A program made the translations under genes and the position numbers. The notes beneath the pieces are model-generated. The model was not told the DNA's origin. It saw only the letters and a program-made list of their open reading frames with translations, and did no database searches. A stretch of DNA of 48,479 nt from an uncultured Campylobacter sp. Lineage in GTDB: Bacteria > Campylobacterota > Campylobacteria > Campylobacterales > Campylobacteraceae. The stretch lies in the NCBI RefSeq assembly GCF_937997405.1, contig NZ_CALKTL010000026.1, positions 1-48,479 of the forward strand. Reading direction: 5' to 3'. Positions 14,785 through 23,072 of the stretch are shown here, in pieces (position 1 is the first letter of the stretch; each line of letters starts with the position of its first letter).

Positions 14785-16860
14785 TTATAAATTATTATTT
14801 AGAATTCTTTGAGCCTCTTTAATATACTCTTTAGCGGCTTCTAGCCTTTGCTTAGTATATTTAAAGCCATGCATTCCCCATGAGCCGTCTTTTTCGATAA
14901 GATCGACGGTGTCTTGAGCTTTTTCGATCAGCTCGTAAACGCGAGTTTTGTCGCTGGAGTTAAGCTTTTTAGTCTCGAGGATAGAGTAAATTCCTTGAAT
15001 ACCGATCTTAACTTGCGAGAAATCGCTCTTAATCGGAGTTTGCCAGCCCATAACCTCATCGTAAACCTGCTTTTGATTCTTGAAGTGAAGCGTCTCTTTT
15101 AGCTCGGAAACGACAGGGCTGTGGCAGCCTTTGGTATCTTGCATATCTTTATCCGCCCAAGACGTTCGTGCGCACGACCACATAAGATCGACGAAATTTC
15201 GTCCATCTTTATTTCTTTGGAAGTGCCAATCTTTCGCATCTCTCGGACCCTTAGCGGCATCGCCTGCGACTAGAGATTTTCTAGCAGGATCGATGTCGAT
15301 CTTCCAGATGTGCGATCTTCTTTGAGTATCGAATCCCGCGTTGTCTTGGAACTGAATAGCATAGAAGTTCTCGCAGCTCATCATAAACGGCATGTGGCAA
15401 GATGCGCAAGTGTTGTCTTTATGCGTATCGGCTCTTGCGGCGATATAGGCTTGCTCTTGGTGGCAATCCTTACACTCTTTTGTGATCTTAGGCTTTGTAT
15501 AAAACGCGCTCAAATAGCCCTGCTCGGAGTTGTAATTTACGCCCTTGACGGTTTTATCACCAACTACCGGTCCGGTGTTATCGTGCGGATCGTGGCAGGT
15601 TACGCAGCGCATACCCTTCTCGTAGTGAGCGGTAAAGTAGGACTGAGAGCCTTCAGAGCCACAGCCTGGACCCATAGATTTAAATTTAGAGCTAAGAGAT
15701 AGATCGGGATTTCCGTTGTTTAGCGGATTAGCACGAGCTAAATCAGGGCTATAGTTAAATCTTTGGTGGCAGCGTTCGCAGTTTGAGGTTCTAAAATTTG
15801 TAGCGCCGTCAAGGTGACCGCCCGCTCCATGACACTCTTCGCAGGTGATACCCTTGGAGATAGTGTGCTTTTGAAGCTCTTTTGCGTTACCCAAAGCAGC
15901 ATAGAATTCTTTTTTAGTTTTAAAGTCGAATTTGAATGGGTGGCAGACTTCGCAATACGAGCTGTTTGCTTGGAAAAACATCGATTTTTTGTATTTCGCA
16001 GCATACGACGCAAGACCTCTTACGTAACCGCCGTTATCGCCGTATTCCTCAAGCGTGCCCGGGAATTCCGGAACGATCTTTTTGATCTTTTTGACCGTCT
16101 CATCGTCTAAATTTAACGCCCAAGTCCTTTGGAATTGGTTGCCACCGGCTACGATTTGACCGGTACCATCTCTTAGCAAGCCGCCCTCTACGTGATAGGT
16201 TCCGCGTAGAAGCCACGCATCTACGTAGCCAAATTTTGTCCTTAGATGCCCCACGGTCGCATAAATTACGTCAGGGGTGATACCTTTTGGAAGGATCGAC
16301 GCCGTATCTGGGCTAAATACAGGATCGGTTAGGTTGTTATTAACCTCCGGGTGCTCGCCCGGGAAGCGGATAGTAGTGGCGTGGCGCGATCTGCTCCATG
16401 TCTCATACTGCGCGGGGTGGCACTCGCCGCATTTTTCAGGACCTATGAATTTATTCGGAAATTGCAAAGAAGAGCCCGCAGGGATTCTATACATCATAGA
16501 GCTATAGCCCTTGCCGTCGTCTCTTTTGCTAGCCTTTGAAAAGTCAAATCCATGCCCTTCCGCAAGCCACTCCAAACCTCGGTCGTGTACATCCATCTTA
16601 CCGACCGTCTTACCGCCGTATTTGGTAAAAATCGGGTGATTTTTAAATAGCCAGTCATACATCTCTCGCTCTTCTACGACGTAGTCCTGCAAGGATATGA
16701 CGCCTCTGCTTTGCAACGTGCCCTTAGGATTTGCGATGACGTCGCGCGATTTTTGCGACATTTCCATCTCATGCCCCATGCCTTCATCAGCACAGGCTCC
16801 TGCGGCAAAAATGCTAATACAGGCTAGCGCGCCTAGTAGCATCTTATTCCATTTTTTCAT
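14785..16860 (-). CDS. mccA: Octaheme cytochrome c sulfite reductase MccA
   Basis: 691 residues, periplasmic, expected to reduce sulfite to sulfide with six electrons from menaquinol. Numbering is from the ATG at 16860, chosen because AAAGGAGG lies 4-5 nt before it; an ATG seven codons upstream lacks such a site. A signal peptide (1-24) precedes seven CX2CH sites at C144, C303, C340, C361, C419, C463 and C485, plus the diagnostic eighth site C563-X15-C579-His580, seen only in MccA-type proteins. Two extra cysteines, C400 (MGPGCGSEG) and C496 (MMSCENF), are 96 residues apart, the same spacing I recall for the Cu(I)-binding Cys399/Cys495 of Wolinella MccA. All key residues appear present. First gene of a 12-gene operon. 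Confidence 0.96.
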   Translation of the reverse strand: MKKWNKMLLGALACISIFAAGACADEGMGHEMEMSQKSRDVIANPKGTLQSRGVISLQDYVVEEREMYDWLFKNHPIFTKYGGKTVGKMDVHDRGLEWLAEGHGFDFSKASKRDDGKGYSSMMYRIPAGSSLQFPNKFIGPEKCGECHPAQYETWSRSRHATTIRFPGEHPEVNNNLTDPVFSPDTASILPKGITPDVIYATVGHLRTKFGYVDAWLLRGTYHVEGGLLRDGTGQIVAGGNQFQRTWALNLDDETVKKIKKIVPEFPGTLEEYGDNGGYVRGLASYAAKYKKSMFFQANSSYCEVCHPFKFDFKTKKEFYAALGNAKELQKHTISKGITCEECHGAGGHLDGATNFRTSNCERCHQRFNYSPDLARANPLNNGNPDLSLSSKFKSMGPGCGSEGSQSYFTAHYEKGMRCVTCHDPHDNTGPVVGDKTVKGVNYNSEQGYLSAFYTKPKITKECKDCHQEQAYIAARADTHKDNTCASCHMPFMMSCENFYAIQFQDNAGFDTQRRSHIWKIDIDPARKSLVAGDAAKGPRDAKDWHFQRNKDGRNFVDLMWSCARTSWADKDMQDTKGCHSPVVSELKETLHFKNQKQVYDEVMGWQTPIKSDFSQVKIGIQGIYSILETKKLNSSDKTRVYELIEKAQDTVDLIEKDGSWGMHGFKYTKQRLEAAKEYIKEAQRILNNNL

Positions 16861-16861
16861 G

Positions 16862-16869
16862 GCTCCTCC
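16862..16869 (-). promoter_or_regulatory. Strong Shine-Dalgarno deciding the mccA start
   Basis: On the minus strand AAAGGAGG followed by a few bases precedes the ATG at 16860-16858. The upstream in-frame ATG (MIFKGGA..) has this site inside its coding frame and is unlikely to be used. Confidence 0.8.
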
Positions 16870-16912
16870 TTTGAAAATCAAATTTTTAAATTAGCAAAGT
16901 TCTACGATTGGA

Positions 16913-16918
16913 ATAATA
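16913..16918 (-). promoter_or_regulatory. Candidate -10 box of the mcc operon
   Basis: On the minus strand GATATTATTC gives a TATTAT hexamer about 50 bases before the mccA ATG. No -35 consensus is visible; instead a 10-bp direct repeat sits where an activator would bind. Confidence 0.35.
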
Positions 16919-16924
16919 TCAACA

Positions 16925-16944
16925 AAAAAGGGTGAAAAAGGGAG
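16925..16944. promoter_or_regulatory. Tandem 10-bp direct repeat, candidate response-regulator site
   Basis: AAAAAGGGTG is followed at once by AAAAAGGGAG (one mismatch in ten), spaced exactly one helical turn. It lies just upstream of the candidate mcc -10 box, at the -35 position. OmpR-family regulators typically bind such tandem direct repeats, and one is encoded at 21387-22076. The match to that regulator is inference. Confidence 0.45.
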
Positions 16945-17096
16945 AAAATTTAATAAAGTATAAATTTAACAAAAAGATATTGTAAATATTGATACTTTTT
17001 ATTATTTTATTGAAATTTATTCAAAATCGCGCGCCGTAAAATTTAACCCCTGGGCAAAGATATTTTATAATACTATTTTATAAAAAATATTATTTA

Positions 17097-17105
17097 TGGT
17101 ATAAT
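17097..17105 (+). promoter_or_regulatory. Extended -10 promoter of the importer operon
   Basis: TGGTATAAT is a perfect extended -10 (TGn-TATAAT) 36 bases before the ATG at 17142. A strong AAGGAGG Shine-Dalgarno follows at 17128-17134. Confidence 0.7.
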
Positions 17106-17141
17106 AGCAGTGAAATTTAACCGTTTTAAGGAGGCTTCATT

Positions 17142-18224
17142 ATGGTTAGGAAAATTTTATTTATATCGCTGCTGCTTGTTTTTTCAAATGCCGCTACGCT
17201 CACCGACGTTCTAGACAGGAAGGTCGAGGTAAAGGACAGGGTAGAAAAGGTCGTTTTGACGTTTTATTTTGAAGAGTACTTCGTAACCACGGGCGAAGAG
17301 GGCGTTTCTAAAATCGCCGGATGGTCCAAAGGGTACTGGAAGGGTCGCAGAGAAGCGACATGGCAGGCTTTTTTGAAAAAATTTCCGAGCATAGATCAGA
17401 TCCCCGATGTCGGATACGTCGGCAAAAACACTCTGTCGTTCGAGCGCATCGTCTCGCTAAAGCCCGATGTGGTTTTGTTTGCAAAAAACGACTACGAAAA
17501 AGTTAAGCAAAATTTGAAAAATTTAGATAGCTCGGGCATTGCTGCGGTGTTCGTAGATTTTCATGATGAAAATTTACAAAACCACATGAAAAGCATGGAA
17601 ATTTTAGGCGAAATTTTCGGTAAGCAAGACAGAATAGCCGAAGTAAATAAATTTTATAAATCAAAATTCGAGCTCGTAGAACAAAGGCTCGCCAAAGCCA
17701 AAAATACGACCAAGCCCAAAGTTTACGTAGAATTTAGCGAAAAGGCGGGCGCTAGCGTCTTTGGCGTATCGTATGACGATAAGATGTGGGGAGCCTTCGT
17801 CAGCGCCGCCGGCGGAGAAAACATCGCAAAAGGGCTGATAAAAGGCGCCTCCTCGCCGCTCAATCCGGAATTTATAGTCAATAAAAATCCAGATATTATC
17901 ATATTTGCGGGGAATTATTTTCCAAACGGCGGCAAGAACATCCCGCTAGGCTACGGCGTGAGCAAGCAGGAGGCTGCGGCAAATTTTAATGATTACGCCC
18001 AAAGAAGCGGCTGGCAAAACATAAACGCCGTCAAAAATCATAAAATTTACGCGATCTATCACGATCTAAGCAGGCATATTTTCGATTTTGCGGGGATCTT
18101 GTTTTTCGCGAAAAAAATACATCCCGAGCTCTTTGCAGATATAGATCCTGCCGCGGAGCTGAAGGAATTTTTCGATAAATTTTATCCGGTCGAATTTAGC
18201 GGAACGTGGATGATCGATTTTTAA
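17142..18224 (+). CDS. Periplasmic binding protein of a FecB/BtuF-type importer
   Basis: 360 residues with a signal peptide ending near SNA (residue 17) and a class III periplasmic binding fold: TDVLDRKVEV start, PDVGYVGKNTLSFERIVSLKPDVV in the first lobe, a long linking helix, then NPDIIIFAGNYF in the second. The family binds Fe-siderophores, heme, cobalamin or, in some members, molybdate/tungstate or other metals; sequence alone does not decide. It is first in a three-gene operon with permease and ATPase, divergent from the mcc operon and followed by the two-component genes. Iron or heme supply for multiheme cytochromes would fit but is inferred. Confidence 0.85.
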   Translation: MVRKILFISLLLVFSNAATLTDVLDRKVEVKDRVEKVVLTFYFEEYFVTTGEEGVSKIAGWSKGYWKGRREATWQAFLKKFPSIDQIPDVGYVGKNTLSFERIVSLKPDVVLFAKNDYEKVKQNLKNLDSSGIAAVFVDFHDENLQNHMKSMEILGEIFGKQDRIAEVNKFYKSKFELVEQRLAKAKNTTKPKVYVEFSEKAGASVFGVSYDDKMWGAFVSAAGGENIAKGLIKGASSPLNPEFIVNKNPDIIIFAGNYFPNGGKNIPLGYGVSKQEAAANFNDYAQRSGWQNINAVKNHKIYAIYHDLSRHIFDFAGILFFAKKIHPELFADIDPAAELKEFFDKFYPVEFSGTWMIDF

Positions 18225-19234
18225 TGTCCGCAGAATTTTATAAAAGCCTCGTCTTTAGAAAAATTTTATTAATATGCTGCGGCACGGGGCTTTTATTAGT
18301 TTTATTCGTACTTGATATAGCAAACGGGCCCGCAAACTACGGTTTTTTTGAAATTTTACAATCCTTCTTTTCGCGCAGCGCAGATAAAAACCTAAGCGTT
18401 ATAGTCTTTGATATGAGGCTGCCTGCGGCTATAGCGGCTGTTTTAGCGGGAGCGAGCCTAGGACTTAGCGGCGCCGTCATGCAGACCCTACTAGCAAATC
18501 CGCTCGCTAGCCCCTACACCCTAGGAGTGGGCTCTGCGGCGGGCTTTGGAGCCGCCGTCGGCATAGTATTTTTTGCGGGGAATTTTTTAAGCATAGGATT
18601 TTTTGCATTTTTCTTCGCTATTTTAAGCATCGTTTTCATATACCGCTTATCAAATCGCATAAATCTAGGCTCTTCGGGCATCATTTTAATAGGGATCATT
18701 TTGGTTTTTATCTATCAGAGCCTGCAGGCCTTCGTGATATACGTCGCGGATGAAGCAGAGGTTTCAAGTATTGTTTTTTGGACCTTCGGCTCGCTTTCAA
18801 AGGCGAATTACGCGAGCTTATCGATCATGTTCGCGGTATTTGCGGCGGCATTTTTCATATCGCTTTACAATGCTTGGAGCTTTAACGCGGTCTTACTAGG
18901 CAACGAAATAGCTCAGAGCATGGGCGTTTGCGTGCACTCTTTTAAAATAAAAATGCTGATCTTAGCCTCGGTCCTAACCGCTACTTGCGTCTGTTTCGTG
19001 GGCACGATCGGCTTTGTTGGACTACTGGGAGCGCACATATCTAGAATTTTAATAGGCGCGGAGCAGAGATTTTTCCTTCCGTTTTCGGCCCTGATAGGAG
19101 CCCTGCTTCTTTCATTTTCATCGATTTTGAGTAAAAATTTAATAAGCGGCGTAATCTTTCCTATCGGCATAATCACCTCCTTCATCGGGGCGCTGTTTTT
19201 CCTAGCGATCGTGCTAAATAAGGGGCGCGGATGA
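18224..19234 (+). CDS. FecCD-type ABC importer permease
   Basis: About 336 residues with nine to ten transmembrane helices and FecCD signatures: RLPAAIAAVLAGASLGLSG near the N-terminus, MQTLLANPLASPYTLGVGSAAG, and GFVGLLGAHISRILIG towards the C-terminus. I chose the ATG at 18224, which overlaps the previous stop as TAATG; a GTG at 18206 in the same frame is the alternative. It overlaps the ATPase gene by 4 bases. It forms the membrane pore of the importer. Confidence 0.9.
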   Translation: MSAEFYKSLVFRKILLICCGTGLLLVLFVLDIANGPANYGFFEILQSFFSRSADKNLSVIVFDMRLPAAIAAVLAGASLGLSGAVMQTLLANPLASPYTLGVGSAAGFGAAVGIVFFAGNFLSIGFFAFFFAILSIVFIYRLSNRINLGSSGIILIGIILVFIYQSLQAFVIYVADEAEVSSIVFWTFGSLSKANYASLSIMFAVFAAAFFISLYNAWSFNAVLLGNEIAQSMGVCVHSFKIKMLILASVLTATCVCFVGTIGFVGLLGAHISRILIGAEQRFFLPFSALIGALLLSFSSILSKNLISGVIFPIGIITSFIGALFFLAIVLNKGRG

Positions 19235-19953
19235 GGGTTGAAGGCTTAAGCTTTTCATACAAAAATAAAGAAATTTTAAAAAATATAAGCTTTGCCGTAA
19301 ACGAAGGAGAAATTTTAACGATCCTAGGCGTAAACGGCGCGGGCAAAAGCACGACGATGAAATGCTTAGCGGGCATCTTAAAGACGGATGCTAAAATTGA
19401 TCTGTGCGGTGCGAGCGTCAAGGAGATCGGCTATCTGACGCAAAATATTATGCAAGAGGGCGGACTTAGCGTATTTGAGCTGGTGCTTTTGGGTCGCATT
19501 TCGAAGCTAAATTTTAAAGTAAGCCGCAGCGATCTGCAGAGGGTAGAGCATGTGCTAAAGCACGTGGGCATCGAGCATCTCGCAAAAAGAAGCTTTAGCG
19601 AGCTCTCCGGGGGCCAGCAGAGGCTGGTGCTCATAGCTATGGTTTTTGCAAAAAAGCCTAAAATCATGCTTTTGGACGAGCCTACCGCAAATTTAGACCT
19701 GCTTCATCAAAAAGATATATTAAATTTAATAAGAGACTACACGAAATTTTATAAAATTTCGACCGTCATAAATATCCACGACATCAATCACGCTCTACAT
19801 TACGGCGATAAAATAATGGTGCTGCATGACGGCGATATAGCGTTTCTAGGCGCGCCGAAAGATCTGAATACGGCTCTACTGAGCGAGGTTTTCGGCGTGG
19901 AATTTGAACTGCTTCAAAACAGAAGCGGCAAAAAATTTATCGCAAATTTTTAG
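19231..19953 (+). CDS. FecE/BtuD-type ABC importer ATPase
   Basis: 240 residues with Walker A GVNGAGKST (33-41), Q-loop Gln71, signature LSGGQ (125-129), Walker B IMLLDE (145-150) and switch His183. The sequence following Walker B (PTANLDLLHQ) and INIHDINHALHYGDKIMVL are typical of iron/cobalamin importers. The start overlaps the permease stop (ATGA). It ends 26 bases from the convergent histidine kinase gene. Confidence 0.92.
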   Translation: MRVEGLSFSYKNKEILKNISFAVNEGEILTILGVNGAGKSTTMKCLAGILKTDAKIDLCGASVKEIGYLTQNIMQEGGLSVFELVLLGRISKLNFKVSRSDLQRVEHVLKHVGIEHLAKRSFSELSGGQQRLVLIAMVFAKKPKIMLLDEPTANLDLLHQKDILNLIRDYTKFYKISTVINIHDINHALHYGDKIMVLHDGDIAFLGAPKDLNTALLSEVFGVEFELLQNRSGKKFIANF

Positions 19954-19978
19954 CGCTTCTGCGCGGATTTGATCAAAT

Positions 19979-21415
19979 TTAACGAAAAGAGATCGTAAAT
20001 ATCGCGCCTTCGTCAGAATTTGCAGCGCTTATGCTCCCTCCATTTTTTTCGATTATCATCTTGCTCATATATAGCCCTAGCCCGCTGCCCTGCTGTTTTG
20101 TCGTAAAGTGCGGCTCAAAAATTTTATCTAACTGCGCTTCGTCGATGCGGCTTGCGTTATTTTCGATCGTGATTACTCGCTCGCCCTGCTTTAAAAATGA
20201 GTGAATTTTAATCTCGCGCCGTTTAAGCGGCACGTCCAAAAACGCCTCCTTTGCGTTATTTATGATATTTATGATCACCTGGATTAGCTCGTTTACGTTG
20301 CCGTAAAGGGTGAAATTTTCCTCTATCCGCACGCTTATATCGATGACGTGTTTTTTAAGCGAGGCGTTTAAAATTTTACGCGCCTGCTCGATCGCTTCGC
20401 TGGCGCTAAATTCTTTCTTTGGCATGTTCGGATTGAAGAAATTTTTAAAATCCTCGATCGTATCGCTCATAAATTTCACCTGCTCGCCCGCGTCTTTTAT
20501 GCCGCCTTCGAGCCTCTCTTTTGAGAGCTTGCCGCGATCGTTGTAAAGCTCTAAATTTATGAGCGTGGAGCTGATCTGCGATAGCGGCTGGCGCCACTGA
20601 TGCGAGATATTGCCGATCATCTCGCCCATTAGCGCTAGGCGGCTTTGATTTATCAGTAAAAGCTGCGTTTGCATCTTCAGCGTCTCGTTTTTTTTGTGAA
20701 TTTTATAGATACAAAATATACAGATCAAAAATACCACAAGCAAGCTTAGTCCGCTAACGACAAACTCTTTGGTGTGATAGAGCAGAATGCTTTTTATCGG
20801 AATTTTAAAGCTTATCATCGCGATCGTATCGCCCAGGCCGCCTTTGAAATTTCCCACATCGCCGTAGAGCTCTTGCATCTTTTTAGGCGCTGCGTTGATG
20901 CTGTGGCACTCGGTGCACGAAGGCTGAGAGTTTGTTATCGGCAGACTCAAAAGATACGAGGCGCCACCTTTATCATAGACGATCCTGGAGTATTCTTTAT
21001 ATTTGTTTTCTTTAAAGCCCTCTAAAATTTCATTCTCAAACTCGCTTCCCTCGTGCTCGGGATTGAGCGGATCGGTAGCGACGAGCTTGTAGTCGTAGTT
21101 GATGTGATTTTTGGCGAGCTGAATTTTATAAATTTCGCGCGTTATGTAGGTCGAGGACATCAGCCTCGGATCGAAAAAGTCCTCGCTTAGAAGCTTTTTT
21201 TCTTTAAGCTCGTTTATTAGCGGGCGCTGCACGGTCGAGACATAATCGCGCACCGCATTCATCGTATCTAGGATATAAAACGCTTCGCGCCTCGTATCTT
21301 TTAGCGCAAGCTCGCGGTAGAAGTTAAAAACCAAAGCCGTAATTACAATATATAGCAGCACGAAAAGCGCTACGATAAATTTAAATTTATACTTCAAAGA
21401 GATACCCCACCGCAT
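19979..21415 (-). CDS. Sensor histidine kinase with periplasmic heme-c site (MccS candidate)
   Basis: 478 residues. TM1 (about 11-33), a ~185-residue periplasmic sensor, TM2 (about 218-238), then a kinase with H-box SHQWRQPL (phospho-acceptor His272), N-box INNAKEA (385-391) and F/G boxes (FEPHFTTKQQGSGLGLYM). The sensor has one CTECH (167-171), a covalent heme-c motif in the DUF3365/Tll0287-like setting, so it may sense redox state, NO, sulfite or another heme ligand. Its start overlaps the response-regulator gene by 29 bases. Adjacent to the mcc locus; Wolinella mcc is controlled by a MccRS pair, so the same role is likely but unproven. Confidence 0.88.
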   Translation of the reverse strand: MRWGISLKYKFKFIVALFVLLYIVITALVFNFYRELALKDTRREAFYILDTMNAVRDYVSTVQRPLINELKEKKLLSEDFFDPRLMSSTYITREIYKIQLAKNHINYDYKLVATDPLNPEHEGSEFENEILEGFKENKYKEYSRIVYDKGGASYLLSLPITNSQPSCTECHSINAAPKKMQELYGDVGNFKGGLGDTIAMISFKIPIKSILLYHTKEFVVSGLSLLVVFLICIFCIYKIHKKNETLKMQTQLLLINQSRLALMGEMIGNISHQWRQPLSQISSTLINLELYNDRGKLSKERLEGGIKDAGEQVKFMSDTIEDFKNFFNPNMPKKEFSASEAIEQARKILNASLKKHVIDISVRIEENFTLYGNVNELIQVIINIINNAKEAFLDVPLKRREIKIHSFLKQGERVITIENNASRIDEAQLDKIFEPHFTTKQQGSGLGLYMSKMIIEKNGGSISAANSDEGAIFTISFR

Positions 21416-22076
21416 ATAAATTTTTGATCACGTCCCTGCCAATCTTGCGGCGTAGCTCTTTGACGATCGCCTTGATCGCCTCCTTGCTGGGCTGCTCGAA
21501 CTCCCACATATAGCTAAATAGCTGCTCGTAGGTTACGGTTTGGTTTTTGCGCGCTAAGAAGTACTCCAAAAGCTTGCTCTCGCTTTTGGAAAGATGACAG
21601 GCGCTGTCTTTTACGTAGATGATCTTTTTGGCAAAATCATACTTCAACTCGCCGCTTATGCTAAATATCGGCGCATGGTTTATCAGCTCCGCAGCGACGT
21701 CTTGTAGCGCCCTTATAAACGAGCTTTTGTCGTACGGCTTAGGCAGATACCTAGTGATCTTAAGCTCCACCGCCCGCCACAGATACTCCTGCTCGGTGTG
21801 GCTCGAAAGTATCACGATCGGCACCGAGATACCAGCAGCACGGATCTTTTTAACGACCTCTAGCCCGTCCATATGCGGCACGCCGATATCAAAAACCAGC
21901 GCGTCGTATGAGCCGCTCATCGCCTCATCAAGCGCCTCCAGCCCGTCCTTAACCCCCACCACTTCGCCGAAAAACAGCTGTAGCGATTCGGTTATATTTT
22001 TTAAAATCCCGGGCTCATCCTCTAGGCAAAGAACCCTTTTATTGGACAAAACATCCAATAATTCGTAATCTTGCAT
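21387..22076 (-). CDS. OmpR-family response regulator (MccR candidate)
   Basis: 229 residues. The receiver domain has acidic pocket Glu19-Asp20, phospho-acceptor Asp63 (VFDIGVPHMDG), Ser91 and Lys113 (LPKP). The C-terminal winged-helix domain (about 140-229) ends with the OmpR-type VKELRRKIGRDVIKNLYAVGYLF. It should bind DNA direct repeats; the 10-bp tandem repeat at the mccA promoter is a candidate. A GGAGG Shine-Dalgarno lies 10 nt upstream of the ATG. It is co-transcribed with the heme-sensor kinase. Confidence 0.92.
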   Translation of the reverse strand: MQDYELLDVLSNKRVLCLEDEPGILKNITESLQLFFGEVVGVKDGLEALDEAMSGSYDALVFDIGVPHMDGLEVVKKIRAAGISVPIVILSSHTEQEYLWRAVELKITRYLPKPYDKSSFIRALQDVAAELINHAPIFSISGELKYDFAKKIIYVKDSACHLSKSESKLLEYFLARKNQTVTYEQLFSYMWEFEQPSKEAIKAIVKELRRKIGRDVIKNLYAVGYLFEV

Positions 22077-22143
22077 ACTCTATCCGCCTCCAAGCTTAGC
22101 ACATTTCATTCTTAATCGTCTCTTAAAATATAACTAGACTTAG

Positions 22144-22149
22144 ATTATA
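22144..22149 (-). promoter_or_regulatory. Candidate -10 box of the two-component operon
   Basis: TATAAT on the minus strand, about 68 bases before the response-regulator ATG at 22076. A 9-mer TTAAACTAA at 22161-22169 sits near its -35 position; the same 9-mer is half of a palindrome at the fumarase promoter. Confidence 0.5.
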
Positions 22150-22302
22150 TAAATTTAGCATTAAACTAACGTTAAAAAATATACCAAAGCGGTTTGCACG
22201 CAAATTTAAACCTCAAACCACCTATGTGTGAGCTTTGCGCCTGCATAAGTCGGCTTAAAAGATCGCAAGAACGTAAAAAGGTGGGGCGATAAGCTTGATA
22301 TT

Positions 22303-22347
22303 AAATTTTACCGCCTCGCAGGCGACAGATGAAAGGCGGTAAAATTT
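22303..22347 (-). terminator. Hairpin downstream of the Met/His-rich membrane gene
   Basis: Perfect 13-bp inverted repeat (AAATTTTACCGCC with GGCGGTAAAATTT) around a 19-base loop, with A/T-rich flanks giving U-runs in both directions. It lies ~120 bases after the stop at 22467 and would end that transcript. Confidence 0.6.
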
Positions 22348-22466
22348 TATTTAGAGGGGCTTGCATATGCATTTCGCAGACAAAGGCAATTAAAACATAA
22401 AATCTATCAGCTCCATAGCTCGGCGGAATAGAATTTAAAATTTAGCCCAAGCCGGGCATGCTAAAG

Positions 22467-23072
22467 TTAATGTGAATGCTCCATCTTTGAGTGATCCATG
22501 CCGCCATGATCCATGTTCTCCATCGAGCCATGATTCATATGCGAATGATCCATCCCCTCCATCGAACCCATATCGTGGCTCATCCCACTCATCGAGCCAT
22601 GATCCATCATAGAATGTTCCATGCCGCTCATACCTGGATCGGTCATTCCAAAAATCATCGCGATGTGTCCTAGCACCAAAAATACAATCAGCGCCAAGAA
22701 ATGAAATTTAAGCCTAGCTCTAAATTCCGCTCCTTTTGCGATAACTCCGAGCTCCAAAAGTAGCAGCACCAGCGCAGGCAGCGCCGCCGCTACGTATGCC
22801 GCCAAAGCTAAGGTGTCCGCAGCGCCACGTAAATGAATGACGGGCAAAATTTTAACCGCTACGTAAATAATTAATATCGTAAAATAAGCGCCGAGAATGA
22901 TGCTAAGGCATCTATTGATTTTTAGTGCCAAAGAGCCCTCCTTCGCGCGGTACAAGCTAAAAAATTCGCTCGCTACTATCGCTTCTGCTAAGCCCATCGG
23001 CACCGCCATAAATAAAATCAAATTCCACGGCTGATTTGCCATCAGAATTTCCATGTAATTCGTCATTGCCAT
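22467..23072 (-). CDS. Membrane protein with Met/His-rich copper-binding-like tail
   Basis: 201 residues. Four hydrophobic segments (about 15-38, 54-77, 86-110, 122-142) are followed by a ~55-residue tail made of MDH, MSH, GSM, HSHM and similar units, with more than a dozen Met and about a dozen His. Such tails bind Cu(I)/Cu(II) or Ag in CopB, PcoA/PcoE and similar proteins. The membrane part resembles DUF6803-type proteins, an assignment I hold loosely. The ATG has AAGGAG 6 nt upstream. A 12-bp inverted repeat lies 68 bases before the gene. Proximity to the copper-dependent mcc system suggests copper homeostasis or storage; this is inferred. Confidence 0.8.
   Translation of the reverse strand: MAMTNYMEILMANQPWNLILFMAVPMGLAEAIVASEFFSLYRAKEGSLALKINRCLSIILGAYFTILIIYVAVKILPVIHLRGAADTLALAAYVAAALPALVLLLLELGVIAKGAEFRARLKFHFLALIVFLVLGHIAMIFGMTDPGMSGMEHSMMDHGSMSGMSHDMGSMEGMDHSHMNHGSMENMDHGGMDHSKMEHSH

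Larger units (their letters stand above)
22077..22466. other. Intergenic region with promoter and terminator
   Basis: 390 bases. Besides the two-component promoter (22144-22149) and the hairpin at 22303-22347, I see no gene. The remainder is AAATTT-rich spacer. Confidence 0.6.

Noticed and set aside
16861..16881. Upstream start for mccA at 16881
   Set aside because: The strong AAAGGAGG lies inside that extension and is correctly spaced for the ATG at 16860, which also gives a proper signal peptide.
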